NCBI GenBank assembly: GCA_015063795.1
Contig: SVTL01000001.1
Coordinates: 47,614 to 111,613, forward strand
Source: Oscillospiraceae bacterium
GTDB lineage: Bacteria; Bacillota; Clostridia; Oscillospirales; CAG-272
Direction of reading: 5' to 3'
Length of the DNA: 64,000 bases
Shown here: positions 25,069-32,154 of the stretch, one piece after another
Numbering within the stretch: the stretch's first letter is position 1
Layout of the letters: each line of letters opens with the position of its first letter
Program-made: the position numbers and the translations under genes
The notes under the pieces: generated by a model
What the model was told of the DNA's origin: nothing
What the model saw: the letters and a program-made list of their open reading frames with translations, nothing else
The model's database searches: none

Positions 25069-26190
25069 TCATATCTCCTCTGCCAGATCGCGGATGCACT
25101 CGCACAGACGCTTGGTGGAGTCTGGCTTGCGGATCAGATCGATGGCGGGAAGCATGGCATCAAAGCGCTCGGGGCAGGAGAAAAGCGAATAGACCGCCTC
25201 GTCGAGAGGGAAGGTCTTGGAGACCGAAACGGCCGCGCCGCTGTTGAGCAAAAATTCGGTGTTGCGGTCCTCCTGACCGGGGATGGGATTGATGATGATC
25301 ATGGGAAGCCGCTTGGCCAAGGCCTCGGAGGTGGTCAGCCCGCCCGGCTTGGTGACGATGCAATCGGCGGCGTCCATCAGCAGATCCACCTTGTCGGTGA
25401 AGCCGAAGTTCAGCACACGGTTCTTGGTCTTCAGCTTTTCCACCCGCTTGAAGGCCTCCTGATTGCTGCCGCAGACCACCGCGATCTGATAGTCCAGATC
25501 CAGCTCGTCCAGCATTTTAACGGTCTTGTCAATCCGCCCGTAGCCCATACTGCCTCCCATCAGCAGCAGAACCGGCTTGTCGGGATCCAGCTCCAGCATC
25601 GTGCGCGCCTCTTTTTTCTCCACCGCCATGTTATTGAACTTAGGGTGGATCGGGATACCGATGGGCAGGATCTGCTCGGCGCGGAAGCCCTTCTGCATCA
25701 TGCGGTAATCCAGCGAGCGGTCGGCGGTTACAACGCGGTCAAAGTGGAGTGCCTCCTCCCAGAAGGGGTGGACGGTGAAGTCGGTGATGATGCCGACGGT
25801 TTTGGCTGTCAGCATGCCGGCGGCCTTCATGATGTCGATGATGATGCAGGAGAAGATGTGGGTGCAGACGATGACGTCGGGTTTGTAGGCGTCAATGAAT
25901 TTTTTCATCTTTTTCACCCACAGCATGTTGGCCAGACGGGTGGCGGAGAGCATGTTTGCGTTTTTCTGCCGAAGCTCCAGCAGACGGTAGGTCGCCGAGT
26001 ACGGCGTTTTGGCGTGCTTCACCGTCAGCAGATAGCCCTTTGACACCGTCTCACCCAAAGCCTTGCTCAGGTATTGGTAGGTGTCCAGCATCGTATTGTC
26101 AATGCCCATGCCGGTCAGATAATCCCCGATGGCCTTCGCCGTGGCGTTGTGCCCCTGCCCGGCGGTGATGGATAACAGCAGAACTTTCAT
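25069..26190 (-). CDS. UgtP/MGDG-synthase-like glycosyltransferase (processive diacylglycerol glucosyltransferase type)
   Basis: The 373-residue GT-B enzyme has the MGDG synthase N-terminal domain, beginning 'MKVLLLSITAGQGHNATAKAIGDYL', and a GT28-type C-terminal domain with 'VLLLMGGSMGYGRI', 'VVCGSNQEAFKRVEKL' and 'IVTKPGGLTTSEALAKRLPMI'. Family members transfer glucose or galactose from UDP-sugar to diacylglycerol, making glycolipids that anchor lipoteichoic acid. The enzyme acts at the inner membrane face without transmembrane helices. The start has AAGGAGG upstream. Which sugar is used cannot be told from the sequence. Confidence 0.88.
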   Translation of the reverse strand: MKVLLLSITAGQGHNATAKAIGDYLTGMGIDNTMLDTYQYLSKALGETVSKGYLLTVKHAKTPYSATYRLLELRQKNANMLSATRLANMLWVKKMKKFIDAYKPDVIVCTHIFSCIIIDIMKAAGMLTAKTVGIITDFTVHPFWEEALHFDRVVTADRSLDYRMMQKGFRAEQILPIGIPIHPKFNNMAVEKKEARTMLELDPDKPVLLLMGGSMGYGRIDKTVKMLDELDLDYQIAVVCGSNQEAFKRVEKLKTKNRVLNFGFTDKVDLLMDAADCIVTKPGGLTTSEALAKRLPMIIINPIPGQEDRNTEFLLNSGAAVSVSKTFPLDEAVYSLFSCPERFDAMLPAIDLIRKPDSTKRLCECIRDLAEEI

Positions 26191-26223
26191 ACAACGCGAC
26201 CTCCTTGCGTTCTTACTGCCTTT

Positions 26224-26252
26224 ATTTTACCGCAAATGTGCCGAAAAATCAA
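26224..26252 (-). promoter_or_regulatory. Promoter of the glycosyltransferase gene
   Basis: Minus-strand TTGATT (26247-26252) and TAAAAT (26224-26229) are spaced by 17 bp. Confidence 0.6.
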
Positions 26253-26298
26253 GAGAGCGCACAAAAGATTCATAAATCAACTTTTTTGCCCATTCCCC

Positions 26299-26327
26299 TT
26301 GCAAAAGCGGAAGAGATTTGCTATAAT
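26299..26327 (+). promoter_or_regulatory. Promoter of tRNA-Leu
   Basis: TTGCAA (26299-26304) and TATAAT (26322-26327) with 17-bp spacing, 11 bp before the mature tRNA end. Confidence 0.75.
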
Positions 26328-26337
26328 GAAACCGTGC

Positions 26338-26422
26338 GCGGGTATGGCGGAATTGGCAGACGCGCCGGATTTAGGATCCGGTGAAGCAATTCGTGCAGGT
26401 TCAACCCCTGTTACCCGTACCA
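26338..26422 (+). tRNA. tRNA-Leu (anticodon TAG)
   Basis: The 85-nt gene has acceptor strands GCGGGTA and TACCCGT, a long variable arm as expected for a class II leucine tRNA, anticodon stem CCGGA/TCCGG with TAG at 26372-26374, T loop 'GGTTCAACCCC', and an encoded CCA end (26420-26422). Confidence 0.95.
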
Positions 26423-26465
26423 AAAAGAAACGACAATTTTCGACGGAAGATTGTCGTTTCTTTTT
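26422..26465 (+). terminator. Terminator of tRNA-Leu
   Basis: A 16-bp perfect stem (26422-26437 with 26450-26465) begins at the last base of the tRNA and ends in a T-rich run. Confidence 0.85.
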
Positions 26466-26687
26466 GTTCTTTTCACTTTTCTCTTTTCGTTCCTCTCTCT
26501 TCTCAAAATTGTCGTTTCCAGAGAAAAGATAAGAGAGAAAAGAGAAGAGAGAAAAGAGAAGAAAAAGGTAGCTTGTTCCGCAACGCATCAAAGCGGAGTA
26601 TGAAAGAGGTATGAGCTATAAGGAAAGCTTCGGCAATCAGCAGGGGAAAATGTAACGAAAAAGGGCTGAGCTGTTCTGTAAAAAAAC
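26466..26687. other. Non-coding AT-rich, polypurine/polypyrimidine stretch
   Basis: No gene is evident. A pyrimidine tract (about 26469-26503) and a purine tract (about 26520-26572) can form an imperfect hairpin more than 25 bp long. The purine tract holds a 14-bp direct repeat GAGAGAAAAGAGAA in tandem, and an extra copy of ATTGTCGTTTCC at about 26508-26519 echoes the tRNA terminator arm. A consensus promoter follows at 26688. Confidence 0.6.
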
Positions 26688-26716
26688 TTGACAAAACAAG
26701 AAAAATATGGTAGAAT
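26688..26716 (+). promoter_or_regulatory. Consensus promoter of lipoprotein gene 1
   Basis: TTGACA (26688-26693) and TAGAAT (26711-26716) are spaced by 17 bp, 43 bp upstream of the start at 26760. Confidence 0.75.
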
Positions 26717-26759
26717 AAAGTCAGATTAACAAAGTCTGCTGATGCCTGGAGGCTATATA

Positions 26760-27359
26760 ATGAAACGAGCTTTGATACCGCTTATTTGTATCTTTGTTAT
26801 GATCACGTGTATGATGTTCTCTTGCGACAGATTGAAAGAACCCGTTATACCCAAACAGGATGCAAATGTACTTGAGATTGAAATGTTTTTAGATTTGCCA
26901 TCCAGCGAAGAAGAAGCTGCGGTTTGCTTTACGATTGACTCCTCTTGCGAGGTCTCTATAGAAACTCAACGCAAAGAACATTTGCTCTCTCTGTATGACG
27001 AATTTCTTTACGGAGAATTTGATACGGATGGATATACGCTTTCAAAAGAGACATATGCATCGTTGATTGAAAAGACAGAGACTCTCATGGAAGACATGAA
27101 GGAAAGTCCTAAGGGATCGGCCGAGCACCATTTTGCTATGAGAGTAAGTTATGATAATGAACAGCGAGTCTTTTCTCTCAACGAGTCAGTTAGTTTATCC
27201 GGAATGTCATACTTTCAATTTTTAAATGATAATGTTTTTCCGGTGAAATTTTACACCCACTATACAGTAGACTTCCCTAGCTCTATCGATGAGATCGTCG
27301 ATGAGATTAATGAAGAGATTAGGGCCATACGAGAGGCGATCAGACAAAACCCGTCTTGA
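26760..27359 (+). CDS. Hypothetical lipoprotein
   Basis: A 199-residue protein that I do not recognise. It begins with a lipoprotein signal: basic MKR, a hydrophobic core and the lipobox-like 'MMFSC' with Cys at about 22, so it should be lipid-anchored outside the membrane. The mature part is acidic, mixed alpha/beta, with no catalytic motif that I can see. ATG 26760 has GGAGG eight bases upstream, which is better than the in-frame start 18 bp earlier. Base and codon use are visibly AT-richer than the neighbouring housekeeping genes, which fits an acquired accessory gene. A second orphan lipoprotein follows. Confidence 0.7.
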   Translation: MKRALIPLICIFVMITCMMFSCDRLKEPVIPKQDANVLEIEMFLDLPSSEEEAAVCFTIDSSCEVSIETQRKEHLLSLYDEFLYGEFDTDGYTLSKETYASLIEKTETLMEDMKESPKGSAEHHFAMRVSYDNEQRVFSLNESVSLSGMSYFQFLNDNVFPVKFYTHYTVDFPSSIDEIVDEINEEIRAIREAIRQNPS

Positions 27360-27494
27360 TGGTTAACGGTAACATGATACTGAAAAAGGAGCGCAAGCGT
27401 TAGCGAAGACATCATGAACGGCAATTTGATTGTCTATGGCAAGCGGAGATGCTGTTTTGGTTATATAATTTTGGAGATCGGGAAGGTGGCATGA

Positions 27495-27941
27495 TTGGGA
27501 TTGATCGGTTATATGAAAAAAGGAAATTTCATCTATTTATTCATTCTTTTCTATATCTTTGCTTTGACATCTTGTTCCAACGAAAACCTTCTTAATGATT
27601 CGAATATTGATTCGGATCAGACAGAAAACACACAGCCGTCGTCCGATGTGTATGATCAAGAAACATCGTATGATGAATATGGTGTCACGGTTGTTAATGA
27701 TCTTCTGGATGGCTTTGTGCCGCTAATTGAAACGGTAGAAAAGTACAAAGATCGTTTGCGTTGTATTTCTTTTGAAACACAACTTGTCTTTATCGATATT
27801 GGAGGAAGTAGGGATGTTACTATATTTCAGACTGATTTCAAAGATGCCTCTTTTTTTGTAAAATATAAAGGCGTTCAGTACATCAATGAAAAGTTGTTCA
27901 ATCAATTCGTTTTGGATAAGTTGAATTCGGCCGAAAAATAA
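27495..27941 (+). CDS. Hypothetical lipoprotein
   Basis: A protein of 142-148 residues with no recognised family. The signal sequence ends in a good lipobox, 'ALTSC', followed by an acidic Asn/Asp/Ser-rich linker typical of lipoproteins. The body has short strand-like segments ('TQLVFIDIG', 'VTIFQTDF'). The start may be TTG 27495, spaced well from GGAAGGTGG, or ATG 27513. DNA is AT-rich like the previous lipoprotein gene, from which it is separated by 135 bp that hold only a tiny open frame. The downstream terminator is strong. Confidence 0.6.
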   Translation: MGLIGYMKKGNFIYLFILFYIFALTSCSNENLLNDSNIDSDQTENTQPSSDVYDQETSYDEYGVTVVNDLLDGFVPLIETVEKYKDRLRCISFETQLVFIDIGGSRDVTIFQTDFKDASFFVKYKGVQYINEKLFNQFVLDKLNSAEK

Positions 27942-28029
27942 TATCTGTTTTGAGAAAACAAGGTTGTTATTTCCGAATTGTCGGAGTGCTATGTTTGGCT
28001 CAGTGATTTTCTGTCTGCATTTCTCGAAC

Positions 28030-28058
28030 GAGCCCGGAATCAACCGGGCTCCTTTTTT
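28030..28058 (+). terminator. Terminator downstream of lipoprotein gene 2
   Basis: GAGCCCGG (28030-28037) pairs perfectly with CCGGGCTC (28044-28051), followed by six T. Confidence 0.9.
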
Positions 28059-28070
28059 CTTTGCGAAACA

Positions 28071-28104
28071 AAAAGGGCAGAGCATAAAAACTCTGTCCTT
28101 TTTT
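28071..28104 (-). terminator. Terminator of putP (bidirectional form)
   Basis: AAAAGGGCAGAG (28071-28082) pairs with CTCTGTCCTTTT (28091-28102). A and T runs on the two sides allow termination in both directions. It lies 25 bp past the putP stop. Confidence 0.8.
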
Positions 28105-28128
28105 TGTGTGTGAGAAGCGTTTTGCGCC

Positions 28129-29622
28129 TTATTCCTCGCAGGGAGAAGTGGCTTCGTCGAAGATGGCGGTGATCTCCTCGGAGGGAGCCTTGTCCAGCAG
28201 GGTGACGACCACAGCGGCGATCATGCTGCAGGCAAAGCCGGGGATCAGCTCGTAAATACCGGTGGGACCGGCGAGGAAAACGAACCAGAGAACATCCACC
28301 AAAGCGCCCACGATAACGCCGGCGAGCGCGCCTTTGTAAGTAAAGCGGCGCCAGAACACCGAGAGAATGACCACAGAACCGAACGCGGAGCCAAAGCCTG
28401 CCCAGGCGTTTTCCACCAGATTCATAATGGCCTGCGCTCCCTCGCTCTTACTGCTGGCGATGAAGTAGGCAACGATGGCAACGATCAGCACGACCGCGCG
28501 GCCGACCCAAAGCGTTTCCTTGTCCGAAGCATTTTTACGGAGCAAAGGCTTGTAAATATCCGAGGTAAAGGACGAGGAGGCAACCAGCAGCTGGCTGTCG
28601 GCGGTGGACATGGAGGCGGCGATGATGGCCGAGAGCAGAACGCCCGAAACCGCGGCGGGGAAGAGGTCTCTTGCCAATTGGACGAATACCATGCTCTGCT
28701 TGCCGTCCGCGAGAAGCGCCTCTCCGATCATCACGCGGCCGAAGATGGCGATGGCGATGACCGCTCCGAGGGCAAGCACCACCCAGATGATGGCGACGGT
28801 GGCCGACTTTTTCACCATGGAAGGCTTCTTGATGGCCATGAAGCGGACGAGGATGTGAGGCATACCGAAGTAGCCCAGACCCCAGGCAAGACCGCTGGCG
28901 ATCTCAGTTGCAGGAGCGGCAAAGACGCTCTTGACAAATTCATAGGTGGTGCCGTCGGCAGAGGTGACGGCGGTATTCAGAACGGAGAAGTCCAGATCCT
29001 TGGTCAGCACGATGATGATCGGAACGGTCAGAACGGCGATCAGCATCAGGATGCCCTGGAAGAAGTCGGTCCAGCAAACGGCCTTGTAGCCGCCGAGGAA
29101 GGTATAGATAATCAGAATGACGGCGAAGATCAGCATCGCCAGGCTCTTGTCGATGTCAAACATCGAGGTGAAAACGTTGGCGCCGGCCACGAAGGCGGAA
29201 GCCACATACAGCGTGAAGCAGACAAGGAAAACGATAGCGCAAACGATCTGCAGCGTCTTGCTCTTGGTGGCAAAGCGGTTGGAAAGATACTGCGGCAGGG
29301 TGATGGAGTCGTTGGCAGCCTGGGAGAAGCGGCGGAGACGGCGGGCGATCAGGATCCAGTTCAGAGCCGTGCCGATGGCCAGACCGATGCCGATCCAAAC
29401 CTGTCCGAGACCGAAGGCCAGAATGCTTCCGGGCAGACCCATCAGCAGCCAGGCGCTCATATCCGAAGCCTGCGCACTCATGGCGGTGACCCAGGGGCCC
29501 ATGGTTTTGCCGCCGAGGAAGTAGTCCTTGTCGGACGTGTTCTTGGAGCGGAAGAAGAACAGAATGCCGATGCCGAGCATGGCAACAAAGTAGAGGATGA
29601 GAACGATGAATTCCCAATTCAT
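28129..29622 (-). CDS. putP: Sodium/proline symporter (SSS family)
   Basis: The 497-residue transporter has about 13 membrane helices. It shows the PutP signatures 'DYFLGGKTMGPWVTAMSAQASDMSAWLLMGLPG' at about 35-65, 'ALNWILIARRLRRFS' and 'LLSAIIAASMSTADSQLLVASSSFTSDIY' near 320-350, the last covering the sodium-binding serines and threonine of helix 8. It imports L-proline with sodium. I chose ATG 29622 (MNWEF) rather than TTG 29643 because GAGGAC precedes it at a usual distance. It stands alone with its own promoter and terminator; putA-type catabolic genes are not in the window. Confidence 0.93.
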   Translation of the reverse strand: MNWEFIVLILYFVAMLGIGILFFFRSKNTSDKDYFLGGKTMGPWVTAMSAQASDMSAWLLMGLPGSILAFGLGQVWIGIGLAIGTALNWILIARRLRRFSQAANDSITLPQYLSNRFATKSKTLQIVCAIVFLVCFTLYVASAFVAGANVFTSMFDIDKSLAMLIFAVILIIYTFLGGYKAVCWTDFFQGILMLIAVLTVPIIIVLTKDLDFSVLNTAVTSADGTTYEFVKSVFAAPATEIASGLAWGLGYFGMPHILVRFMAIKKPSMVKKSATVAIIWVVLALGAVIAIAIFGRVMIGEALLADGKQSMVFVQLARDLFPAAVSGVLLSAIIAASMSTADSQLLVASSSFTSDIYKPLLRKNASDKETLWVGRAVVLIVAIVAYFIASSKSEGAQAIMNLVENAWAGFGSAFGSVVILSVFWRRFTYKGALAGVIVGALVDVLWFVFLAGPTGIYELIPGFACSMIAAVVVTLLDKAPSEEITAIFDEATSPCEE

Positions 29623-29677
29623 AAGAAAAGTCCTCGCTTTCAATGGATTGATTTATCGAGTTTCAACGATTTACCTT

Positions 29678-29706
29678 ATTATAGCACAAAAAATTCATAT
29701 TGGCAA
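29678..29706 (-). promoter_or_regulatory. Promoter of putP
   Basis: Minus-strand TTGCCA (29701-29706) and TATAAT (29678-29683) are spaced by 17 bp. Confidence 0.7.
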
Positions 29707-29826
29707 GACTTTTTGGTCATTATATTAAAAAACAGAATCCATATTCTTCACGCTTTGAACACAAAGCGAAAACATCGCGTTTTTTTCATGCTTCAAGGGA
29801 GAAAAAGAGAAAAAACGTCCGCCCTC

Positions 29827-29855
29827 TTGCATTTTGCCTTTGACTGTGGTAAAAT
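29827..29855 (+). promoter_or_regulatory. Promoter of the phosphoribosyltransferase gene
   Basis: TTGCAT (29827-29832) and TAAAAT (29850-29855) are spaced by 17 bp, 44 bp upstream of the chosen start. Confidence 0.6.
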
Positions 29856-29899
29856 TTGAACAGAAGAAGAATCACAAAACAAAAGGACGGGAAACCGAC

Positions 29900-30466
29900 A
29901 TGAAGGAATATTACAGAATCAACATCAAGGGGCTGGAGCGTGACCTGCCGATCTGCCCGCTGAATGAATCGCTGAACATCGCAGGTTTTGTCATTTTCGG
30001 TGACGTGGAGCTGACCGAGCACTGCGCGAAGGAGCTGCTGAAGCTGGCTCCTGCCGACTACGATTATATGATCACCGCCGAAAGCAAGGGCATTCCGCTG
30101 ATCCACGAAATGGCCAGACAGAGCGGCGCGAACAAGTATTTCCTCGCCCGCAAGGCGCCCAAGCTGTATATGCGGAACATTCTCCGCTTTGACGTCAAAT
30201 CCATCACCACGGCCAAGGAGCAGACGCTGTATCTGGACGGAAGCGATGCCGATTTGATGCGGGGCAAAAAGATTTTGATCGTGGACGATGTGATCAGCAC
30301 CGGCGAGTCGCTGAGTGCTCTGGAGGCGCTGGTGGAGAAGGCCGGCGGTATCGTGGCGGGACGAATGGCCATTCTCGCCGAGGGTGACGCCAAGGACCGC
30401 AAGGACATCACCTACCTCGAATACCTCCCCCTCTTCGACAAAAACGGCGATCCGCTGGAAGCATAA
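29900..30466 (+). CDS. Adenine-phosphoribosyltransferase-like enzyme
   Basis: The 188-residue type I PRTase has the PRPP-binding loop 'ILIVDDVISTGES' at about residues 131-143 and the core 'MITAESKGIPLIHEMAR'. The N-terminus 'YYRINIKGLERDLPICPLN' identifies the Clostridia clade usually named adenine phosphoribosyltransferase, which converts adenine and PRPP to AMP. Substrate choice within the clade is not certain, because some relatives act on xanthine or guanine. I chose ATG 29900, since upstream in-frame residues do not resemble the family. It is monocistronic with its own promoter and a strong terminator that is part of a repeated element. Confidence 0.85.
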   Translation: MKEYYRINIKGLERDLPICPLNESLNIAGFVIFGDVELTEHCAKELLKLAPADYDYMITAESKGIPLIHEMARQSGANKYFLARKAPKLYMRNILRFDVKSITTAKEQTLYLDGSDADLMRGKKILIVDDVISTGESLSALEALVEKAGGIVAGRMAILAEGDAKDRKDITYLEYLPLFDKNGDPLEA

Positions 30467-30477
30467 CAGGGCACAGC

Positions 30478-30520
30478 AAAAGGCACCCTTTGGGGCACCT
30501 GCGATAAAGCAGGTGCCCCA
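30478..30520 (+). repeat. Post-stop hairpin element, copy A
   Basis: A 43-bp sequence starting 12 bp after the phosphoribosyltransferase stop. It matches the reverse complement of 32097-32139 at 33 of 43 positions without gaps, with two identical 11-bp blocks (AAAAGGCACCC and ATAAAGCAGGT). Its right part is the terminator. Confidence 0.65.
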
Positions 30521-30528
30521 ATTTTTTT
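30491..30528 (+). terminator. Terminator of the phosphoribosyltransferase gene
   Basis: TGGGGCACCTGC (30491-30502) pairs perfectly with GCAGGTGCCCCA (30509-30520), followed by seven T. Confidence 0.9.
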
Positions 30529-30621
30529 GGTCACCGAAAATCACCTGCTAAGCTGGGGGTTATGACTTAGGATAAATTCCTCTAAAAAAGCAATATCAAC
30601 TGATATTCAACATCGATTTTG

Positions 30622-30651
30622 TTGACTTTTTTTGTGTTTATAGGATATAAT
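30622..30651 (+). promoter_or_regulatory. Promoter of the XRE-RDD gene
   Basis: TTGACT (30622-30627) and TATAAT (30646-30651) with an 18-bp spacer in strongly AT-rich DNA, 31 bp before the GTG start. Confidence 0.7.
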
Positions 30652-30682
30652 TTATACGTAAGGACGTGAAAGGAGAACGCTT

Positions 30683-31822
30683 GTGAACGATTATAACTTT
30701 GGAAATTTTGTTTGCCAACTCAGAGAACAAAAAGGACTTACGCAAGCAGATATAGCGCAAGAGCTTGGAGTAACTCCCGCTGCTGTTTCAAAATGGGAAA
30801 ACGGAAGCTCAAAGCCGCGTGTGGAAATTCTTTTTCGACTTGCTCAAATTCTTGACGCAAGACCCGAAGAGCTTATGGCAGGGCATCATATTGTAGAGGA
30901 AACTCTTAATACGGAAGCTATAAAGCAGATAAATGAGCGGTATGAGTACTTGAGAAGAATAGAAATGTATAATACTACACGGGCAAAGATCAGACGTATC
31001 TTCGCATGGATTATTGATTGGAATATAATAGGAAGTATTGTTTTGCTTGCGGTAGCCGTATTTTTCGCTTTGTTTAAAGATGAACTGGAAAGTGAGAGCG
31101 CATTTGTTATAGTAGTGTCGATGCTTTTGATACTGTCTTATCCAATTCTGTTCGTTTTAAGGGATTTTATTATGGGTGGTCGTTCTCTCGGAAAGAGAAT
31201 TCTCGGACTTGCTGTACTTGACCTGCGAACGGGGGAAAAAGCGAAAATTTCTCAATGCATGTTTAGAAATATATTTCTTGTGGCTTATTATGTGGACATT
31301 ATAATGATGCTTGCAACGGGGCGCTCACTGGGAGATCGTGTGGCTCATACTGTTGTTATTTGTAAAAAAGATCTTAATTCCGATACGAATATTGTTACAC
31401 CGAGTGATATGCGCGATCGCATAGAAAAAATTAATTCATATACAAACAATATTCCGTCAGCGAAGGCAAGAAGAAAAAAGAAACTCATAATAACTTTTTC
31501 AATTATCGGAGGAGTGGTTTTGTTTGTCGGACTTATTCTGTGTGTAACACTTATAGGTCTTAATGCGGAAAAGTCTTCGGATGAATACAAGCTTGCGTAC
31601 GAATACGTTGTTGAGAGTCAGGAATTTGAGAGATTGGGTTCAAACGAGGATCGCCTTACATTTTTGCAGTACAGTAAGGAAACAGTATACGGAAAAGACG
31701 GACAGTATAAAAGCACCGTGCTTGTTGGATTTAATTACGGGCTCTTTAAAAGATTGGAAGTTATTTGCCATGATGATGGTGCCGGTTGGTATGTTTGCAC
31801 CGACTGTACTAAATTTGATTGA
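30683..31822 (+). CDS. XRE-type HTH regulator fused to RDD membrane domain
   Basis: This 379-residue protein has an XRE helix-turn-helix at residues about 8-65 ('QLREQKGLTQADIAQELGV', 'AAVSKWENGSSKP'). An RDD domain follows at about 92-230, with Arg in the first helix region ('KIRRIFAWIIDWNIIG'), the Asp of 'FVLRDFIMGGRSLGKRILGL', and three hydrophobic helices. Another membrane helix is at about 270-293, and a small external domain of 85 residues contains 'YEYVVESQEFERLG'. It could be a membrane-bound DNA-binding sensor. The start is GTG with AAAGGAG. Codon and base use are AT-rich and unlike the flanking genes, so horizontal acquisition is likely. No toxin or other partner gene is present. 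Confidence 0.8.
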   Translation: MNDYNFGNFVCQLREQKGLTQADIAQELGVTPAAVSKWENGSSKPRVEILFRLAQILDARPEELMAGHHIVEETLNTEAIKQINERYEYLRRIEMYNTTRAKIRRIFAWIIDWNIIGSIVLLAVAVFFALFKDELESESAFVIVVSMLLILSYPILFVLRDFIMGGRSLGKRILGLAVLDLRTGEKAKISQCMFRNIFLVAYYVDIIMMLATGRSLGDRVAHTVVICKKDLNSDTNIVTPSDMRDRIEKINSYTNNIPSAKARRKKKLIITFSIIGGVVLFVGLILCVTLIGLNAEKSSDEYKLAYEYVVESQEFERLGSNEDRLTFLQYSKETVYGKDGQYKSTVLVGFNYGLFKRLEVICHDDGAGWYVCTDCTKFD

Positions 31823-31891
31823 ATACATAAGGACAACGAGCGCGCAACAATAGAATTAGTCAAAGACGAAAGTCGCGCGGGCTTATTCCAT

Positions 31892-31986
31892 CACGCTCCG
31901 CGTGCCACCTTCCTCCCGGAGGAAGGCTTATCACCACCCGACAATACACCTAAAAGGTGTAACACACTATACCTTGCAGAGCAAGG
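31892..31986. repeat. Cluster of four short palindromes
   Basis: Four hairpins follow one another: CACGCTCCGCGTG (31892-31904), CCTTCCTCCCGGAGGAAGG (31908-31926), ACACC/GGTGT around TAAAA (31946-31960) and CCTTGC/GCAAGG (31972-31986). No coding potential is evident. This looks like a non-autonomous palindromic repeat element placed after the XRE-RDD gene. Confidence 0.6.
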
Positions 31987-31992
31987 CGTGTG

Positions 31993-32031
31993 AAAAAAGA
32001 CAGAGAATTTTCACGTTCTCTGTCTTTTTTT
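31993..32031 (+). terminator. Strong terminator downstream of the XRE-RDD gene
   Basis: AAAAAAGACAGAGAA (31993-32007) pairs perfectly with TTCTCTGTCTTTTTT (32016-32030). Confidence 0.85.
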
Positions 32032-32082
32032 CGTAGGGGCGAACTGCGTTCGCCCGCGGGCGTTCACAGAACGCCCCTACGA
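32031..32082. repeat. REP-like palindromic element with two inner hairpins
   Basis: Outer arms TCGTAGGGGCG (32031-32041) and CGCCCCTACGA (32072-32082) are perfect inverted repeats. Inside are two hairpins, with GGGCGAAC/GTTCGCCC (32037-32055) and GGGCGTTC/GAACGCCC (32058-32076). The outer and inner arms overlap, so alternative folds compete. The 'GTAGGGGCG' end is familiar from dispersed repeats of gut Clostridia. Confidence 0.7.
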
Positions 32083-32096
32083 ATTTTTTGCACAGC

Positions 32097-32139
32097 GGGT
32101 AAACCTGCTTTATGGAAGGTACCTCTTGGGGTGCCTTTT
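32097..32139 (-). repeat. Post-stop hairpin element, copy B
   Basis: The inverted counterpart of 30478-30520. On the minus strand it starts 16 bp after the stop of the serine hydrolase gene. It can form a hairpin (GGTACC-type against GGTGCC, 32115-32139). On the plus strand it would be followed by a T run. Confidence 0.6.
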
Positions 32140-32154
32140 TTATGTTTTTATTTT

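Noticed and set aside
30683..31822. Toxin-antitoxin system based on the XRE domain
   Set aside because: No small toxin-like gene is adjacent; the XRE domain is part of a membrane protein with a solitary promoter.
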